DNA of 30,843 nucleotides from a virus, in IMG/VR virus record IMGVR_UViG_3300045303_000314, positions 1-30,843 of that record, one strand, 5' to 3'. The stretch's first letter is position 1, and each line of letters opens with the position of its first letter. Positions 27,041 to 30,843 of this stretch are shown here, one piece after another. A model generated the notes under the pieces. The model searched no databases and was not told the DNA's origin. It saw nothing but the letters and a program-made list of their open reading frames with translations. The translations under genes and the position numbers were made by a program.

Positions 27041-27589
27041 CTAGGTCCGTACCCAGTACACGAACACTTCGGGGGAGTAGTTCCCAAGCCCGCCAGCGAA
27101 CGACGAGATGAGGTTCAACCCGCCACCGGAATCCTGGTAGACGTACAACTCGAGATAGTCCGCCGCGGCCAACTGGTAGAAGCTGCAGATGATCCCTTCC
27201 GACGAATGCGTCGCCGACGGTTGCTGAGTCGAGATCGCGATCATCGTCGTGGCATTGACCTCAACACGTCCCTGTCTGGTAGCACCGGCGGCGGAGACCG
27301 CCCATGACCACGACGCACCGAACAGGTACTTGCCGGCACCACCGGTCGGGACCGTCATCCGCGAGTTGTTCGACGACGTGCTGTGCACCGCGGCGTTGTC
27401 GAACCGTTCGAGATCGAGCGCGACAGGGGTGACGGTGACGTTCGTGATGCCGAGGTTGACGCTCGTGTAGGCCCGGCAGCAGGGGCTATCGGTGGACACC
27501 CAGCTTGTGTTGTCGCGGACGTAGGTGTTCAGGAACGCGGCGGTGAGGATCGTGCCCGCGGTCGAGGTCGCCGGAGTTGTGAACGGCAT
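27041..27589 (-). CDS. C1q-like tail protein (knob), 182 aa
   Basis: ATG 27589 in a TGATG overlap. 'TAAFLNTYVRDNTSW' near residues 15-30 is the recurring N-terminal motif of phage tail appendage proteins. Residues 45-182 have a jelly-roll pattern of the C1q/TNF type ('GGAGKYLFGASWSW', 'GRVEVNATTMIAI', 'ADYLELYVYQDSGG', ending 'FVYWVRT'). It is probably trimeric and at the tail tip; host-receptor binding is inferred. Confidence 0.7.
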   Translation of the reverse strand: MPFTTPATSTAGTILTAAFLNTYVRDNTSWVSTDSPCCRAYTSVNLGITNVTVTPVALDLERFDNAAVHSTSSNNSRMTVPTGGAGKYLFGASWSWAVSAAGATRQGRVEVNATTMIAISTQQPSATHSSEGIICSFYQLAAADYLELYVYQDSGGGLNLISSFAGGLGNYSPEVFVYWVRT

Positions 27590-28143
27590 CAACGCACCTC
27601 GATGTACTTGGCGAGAGCTTCAGGAACATCAAGACCGACCGGGACCACGAGCCCGTTCTTCTCCACCGACGGTTCGTTCAACAACCAGCGGTTGTCGCGT
27701 TCGAGCTCCTCGAGCGTTTCGCCTTTGTGGGCATCCCAGTTCTGGTTCACGATGGGACGCACGGCCAAGAAGCGGATGGCGGCGGCGAGTAGGAACGGTG
27801 ACGGGTGCCGGACCTTGAACAGGAGTCCGCAGTCGAGGCAACACCCGAGCGGGTTCCGGTTCCAGACGAACGCCCCACTGTTACAGGTGCAGTCGGCGAG
27901 GTACCGGCCCCGGTTGATGTAGGCGTCCCGTTCGGTCATCGGGTCCGTTGTCCACGGCACGAGTCCCTTGTGTTCGAGGGTGTCGAGCCAGAACATCTCG
28001 ATCTCGTCGACCGTGTCGCACTGGTAGGCGTGGCGTTGGTCGGCGATAACATCGGGGTAACCGTCATCCGGGTGTTGTGGCGGGTTCGCCAGGTCCGGTG
28101 GGCCGGCCCAGATTCGAGTCGGGCCGCCCGCATCGACGTACAT
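27589..28143 (-). CDS. zinc-ribbon protein in the tail operon, 184 aa
   Basis: ATG 28143 in a TGATG overlap with the minor tail gene; the longer frame lies inside that gene. 'HAYQCDTVDEIEMFWLDTLE' and then 'DCTCNSGAF' and 'GCCLDCGLLF' (about residues 90-116) give a Cys-rich zinc ribbon. 'LLAAAIRFLAVRPIVN' follows, and an acidic helix near the C-terminus. No known family; a tail-assembly or minor tail role is suggested only by position. Confidence 0.6.
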   Translation of the reverse strand: MYVDAGGPTRIWAGPPDLANPPQHPDDGYPDVIADQRHAYQCDTVDEIEMFWLDTLEHKGLVPWTTDPMTERDAYINRGRYLADCTCNSGAFVWNRNPLGCCLDCGLLFKVRHPSPFLLAAAIRFLAVRPIVNQNWDAHKGETLEELERDNRWLLNEPSVEKNGLVVPVGLDVPEALAKYIEVR

Positions 28144-30104
28144 CAATACGCCAAAATGTTCGTATCCAAGAGGCCGTGGGCGGCGTCGTCGAGGATCAGG
28201 TAGTTCCCGACGTTCGGGTCGACGGTCGCCCCCCGAAACACCGTCGTCCATACCGGCCCGACCCCGAAGCTGTGTTCGACTCCTTCGATGATGAAGTCCA
28301 GGGAGATTTCGGAGTTCAACCCGAGCGGTGTCCGTTTCACCGTGATCCGATCACCAATCAACCGGCCCAACACCTGGGGCCACAGCACCGTCGGGTCGGT
28401 GCGGGGGAGCAGGGTCATGGACGCGAGCCTGGTGCCGAGTTCTTTGAACCGGGCGACCAGCCAAGTGGCCCGGTCGTACATCGTCGCATCCAACGAGTCT
28501 TCCGAGACGGGTGCAGCCCAGTTCCGGGCCCCGTACTTCCCGGTCCCCGATGTCGTCGACGTGTTCTGCACCGACACCGTGATCCCATCACGACGAGCCG
28601 CCGACACGGGGTTACGGATCAGCGCCGTATCGCGGAGCAGGTCGACGAACTGGTAGCGGGGTGACGCATTGTCGGAGAACGTGGTCTGGCTGACTTTGGA
28701 GCTCGTGTCGAGCAGCGGTGAATGCCGACTCCGAAAGGTGACCTTGTTGTCGGCCGACATGAACAGGAGCCCGAGTTCGGTGTCCGCCCAGTTCTGCATC
28801 ACCGACATAGCGGTCGCTCCCGCTGACCAGTTCGCGGGCGCCAGGACTGACACGCCGGTCTGGAGGTCACGGTTCGCGGCGGGCCAGGCGATCGCGTCGA
28901 GGAACCGACCGAGCCGGGTACCGACCGTGTCATTCGCCCAACCAGTGAACGCGGCCGCCTGTTTCGACTGGGTCGTCGCACTGATCGCCGAGCTGTACAC
29001 CGCGACTTCGTCGATCGTGCCCCGCTTCAAGATCGAGACCGGGGTTGTCGAGGTGTTGTTGGCCCCGAACCCGAAGTCGCCGTAGCCGGTGTCGAGGAGG
29101 TTCCCGACGCTGTAACCGTTGGCGCAGGTCCCGAACCATGCAGGATGACCGGCGGTGGTCACCTGGGTGACGTCCACCCCGTCGGCGTACATGCTGAACG
29201 ACGACGAGTTCGTACAGACGACGGAGACAAGGTGGGGTTTGTCGTCGTCGACCCGGTTGGTGGACATCACCCGACGGATGTTCGTCCCGTCGTACACAAG
29301 GCAGCGGAGCAGTCCGGGAGTCGTGTTGTCGGCGGTGTAGGAGAGCCGGAAATAGATTTGTGGTGATGTGACCGTCTGGCCGGTTTGGAACCCGGCGAAG
29401 ATGAACTTGGCGCCCGCCGGGTCACCACCGCTGCACTGGATCGCCGCCGAGATCGTGAACGGATACCCGGCGATGAGTGACGGGTTCTGGATGATGACCC
29501 GTTCCTCGTTCGAATGGGCGAACGTACACGCCCCATCCGAGTCGTTCACCACGAGGCTGGGTTGGCCTTGCTGACAGTTGTCATAGAGGCCGTAGTTACC
29601 GTTCGGTGACGTGTCCGACACCCGAGCGGTCTGCGTTTCCCCGAGCCGCAACCAACACGACGGGCCATCGTTCTGGACTTGTAACGCCCACGCCGACGAC
29701 GGCAACTGGATCTGGTCGAACCGTTCGAACGCATCCTTCGCCGTGATCGTCGTCACGAACATCTTGTCGTCCGGTTGGGTGTGCCCCCAATCGGTGATGT
29801 ACCCCTGGAACACCGAATAGGTGGTCGAGCTCCAGTTGGAGGTGACACGGATCTGGCGCATCGGGGTGATGTTCGGGTAATAGGTCGACGCCGTGTTCTC
29901 CGGATCGAACAACCTCGTGGCGGTGCGAAGCTCGAGGGTCATGGTCCCGGCGGTGAACCGGTCAATCTCGTACTGGCGACCCCGCGTCGTCTTCCCCGAC
30001 GTCACGTACTGGGAGATGTCATCCCACACCGCCGTCGCATCAGGCCCGGTGGTGGGGGACCATTCAACGATGACGTTCGGGAAATCCGCAGTCGCTGTCG
30101 TCAC
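28143..30104 (-). CDS. minor tail protein with lectin-like insert, 653 aa
   Basis: ATG 30104 overlapping the tape-measure stop (ATGA), the usual place of distal-tail proteins. Residues 1-140 resemble the N-terminal ring-forming domain ('DISQYVTSGKTTRGRQYEID', 'FQGYITDWGHT'). Residues about 150-390 are a laminin-G/concanavalin-like domain ('CWLRLGETQTARVSDTSPNG', 'PFTISAAIQCSG', 'HLVSVVCTNSSSFSMYADG', 'GTIDEVAVYSSAI'). The C-terminal 260 residues are again a phage-type beta domain ('AWPAANRDLQTG', 'GLLFMSADNKVTFRSRHSP', 'DRITVKRTPLG'). It is a tail-tip protein joining tube and fibres, and the lectin domain may bind glycans. Confidence 0.8.
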   Translation of the reverse strand: MTTATADFPNVIVEWSPTTGPDATAVWDDISQYVTSGKTTRGRQYEIDRFTAGTMTLELRTATRLFDPENTASTYYPNITPMRQIRVTSNWSSTTYSVFQGYITDWGHTQPDDKMFVTTITAKDAFERFDQIQLPSSAWALQVQNDGPSCWLRLGETQTARVSDTSPNGNYGLYDNCQQGQPSLVVNDSDGACTFAHSNEERVIIQNPSLIAGYPFTISAAIQCSGGDPAGAKFIFAGFQTGQTVTSPQIYFRLSYTADNTTPGLLRCLVYDGTNIRRVMSTNRVDDDKPHLVSVVCTNSSSFSMYADGVDVTQVTTAGHPAWFGTCANGYSVGNLLDTGYGDFGFGANNTSTTPVSILKRGTIDEVAVYSSAISATTQSKQAAAFTGWANDTVGTRLGRFLDAIAWPAANRDLQTGVSVLAPANWSAGATAMSVMQNWADTELGLLFMSADNKVTFRSRHSPLLDTSSKVSQTTFSDNASPRYQFVDLLRDTALIRNPVSAARRDGITVSVQNTSTTSGTGKYGARNWAAPVSEDSLDATMYDRATWLVARFKELGTRLASMTLLPRTDPTVLWPQVLGRLIGDRITVKRTPLGLNSEISLDFIIEGVEHSFGVGPVWTTVFRGATVDPNVGNYLILDDAAHGLLDTNILAY

Positions 30105-30843
30105 ACGATCGCCCGAGACGAGATTTTCGGGCCACCCGTCCGGTTCAACGTGGAGGCGACGACCTCGGTGATGATCTTCCCATCCAGGACAAGTTGCACG
30201 ACAATCGGACCTCCGCCACCGGCGTTACTCGCAGGCGAAGAAGACCCTGAGGCACTAGCCCGCATCATGCTCTTCGAGACGACGAACTCGCCGGGGGTCA
30301 GCATCGCCGGCACCGAATCCGAGTTCCCGGTACCCGGCACCAGTCCACCTTCGGAGAAGCCGAGCGCCCCACCTACCCCCTGAAGGATGCCGCCAAGATT
30401 GTGCGGAATGGAACCGATCGCATCCGCCACAGCGTGTGCCGTTCCGATGATGTCGTTCAACATACCGAGGATCGGTGACAGCGCTCCCGATATTGCACCC
30501 GCTACCGCGCCCGCGACGGCTACGACCCCGTTCCAGATCGCGGACCACGCTGCCGCGAAGAACGAGAGCGTCGAGATCACCCCGGCAAGTCCACCTTTGA
30601 TGTAGTCGAACGCACCCGAGATGAACGACGCGGCGTTCGCCGCGTACATCTGCACCGCGTTCCAGATGTTCTGCCAGTTGGTGGCGAACACATACGCCGC
30701 GGCAGCCAGCACCGCGATCACTGCGACAATCACAAGAATCGGCCAGGTCGCGGCGATGGTCGCGACGGCCGCGGTGATCATCGCGGCGACGTAGGCGGCG
30801 ACTGCGGTGACGAGAAACACCCCGAGGGCGACACCGAGGATAA
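30101..30843 (-). CDS. tape measure protein, C-terminal part (5' end off window)
   Basis: Frame open from the right edge (about 247 codons). Several Ala/Val/Ile-rich hydrophobic stretches ('ILVIVAVIAVLAAAAYVF') are followed by 'NIWNAVQMYAANAASFISGA', typical of tape measures. The conserved C-terminal motif 'GGLVPGTGNSDSVPAMLTPG' then EFVVSKS, near the end, is diagnostic. The tape measure sets tail length and passes with the DNA through the host membrane. The start codon and most of the protein are outside the window. Confidence 0.88.
   Translation of the reverse strand, partial: ILGVALGVFLVTAVAAYVAAMITAAVATIAATWPILVIVAVIAVLAAAAYVFATNWQNIWNAVQMYAANAASFISGAFDYIKGGLAGVISTLSFFAAAWSAIWNGVVAVAGAVAGAISGALSPILGMLNDIIGTAHAVADAIGSIPHNLGGILQGVGGALGFSEGGLVPGTGNSDSVPAMLTPGEFVVSKSMMRASASGSSSPASNAGGGGPIVVQLVLDGKIITEVVASTLNRTGGPKISSRAIV

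Noticed and set aside
1-30843. tRNA genes, integrase or attachment site
   Set aside because: No cloverleaf with a recognisable T-arm, no tyrosine or serine recombinase motif, and no obvious att core could be found by eye; absence is not proven without a search.

Overview
The window is part of a tailed (siphovirus-like) bacteriophage or prophage genome. It is GC-rich, almost every gene lies on the minus strand, and neighbouring genes nearly always overlap by 1-4 bases (ATGA, TGATG or GTGA junctions). The host is most likely an actinobacterium. This is inferred from the DUF1906-type lysin, the ERF-like and zinc-ribbon genes typical of actinophages, leaderless-looking promoters and the base composition. 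No host gene, tRNA, rRNA, integrase or CRISPR is visible.

Layout, read in the main (minus) direction from right to left. 30843-27041: the C-terminal end of a tape measure protein, a large minor tail protein with a lectin-like insert, a zinc-ribbon protein and a C1q-like tail knob. 27029-23774: a lysis and surface block with a two-TM holin candidate, a DUF1906 lysin, a coiled-coil protein with a C-terminal TM segment, a 23-residue TM peptide, a papain-like cysteine peptidase and an unclassified secreted-type protein. The block is followed by a minus-strand terminator at 23468-23497. 22843-23777 (plus strand): a Cro/C1-type repressor and three small ORFs, divergent from an excisionase-like HTH gene at 22744 across a control region with a consensus -35 box. 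22744-13232 (minus): the early region. It holds a GIY-YIG nuclease, small membrane and zinc proteins, an ERF-like recombination gene with a nuclease-like partner, a DnaD-like replication protein with a helicase-loader-like protein, an orphan DNA methyltransferase and an array of eight small genes. 13172-12796 is a frameshifted MerR-like gene. 12765-10136: a hairpin, small ORFs, an HNH nuclease, the large terminase and small proteins. 10136-1: portal, a glycosyltransferase-like protein, and a run of tail-fibre or decoration proteins that ends off the left edge in a gene built of 20-residue tandem repeats.

The most unusual element is the array at 13232-14823. Eight consecutive, mostly unrelated small genes end in nearly the same C-terminal tail (S-T-E-E-S-N-E). 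The DNA encoding it (about 24 bp) also carries the Shine-Dalgarno sequence and overlapping start codon of the next gene. Each gene is thus a cassette bounded by direct repeats, and recombination between repeats could add or remove a gene without disturbing reading frame, start or ribosome binding site. A related second junction box occurs after the methyltransferase and at 16450. The second notable element is a pair of structural genes (1-1488 and 2335-4113) sharing G-H-G-D-A repeats, one interrupted by a lectin-like domain. This arrangement could allow copy-number variation and exchange between the two genes.

Phage logic, as inferred: a divergent promoter pair sets lysogenic versus early expression. 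The early transcript runs leftward through recombination and replication functions that appear to recruit the host replicative helicase. The late transcript makes terminase, portal and fibres, and (entering from the right edge) tail and lysis proteins. Major capsid, maturation protease, most tail genes, small terminase and integrase are not in this window.
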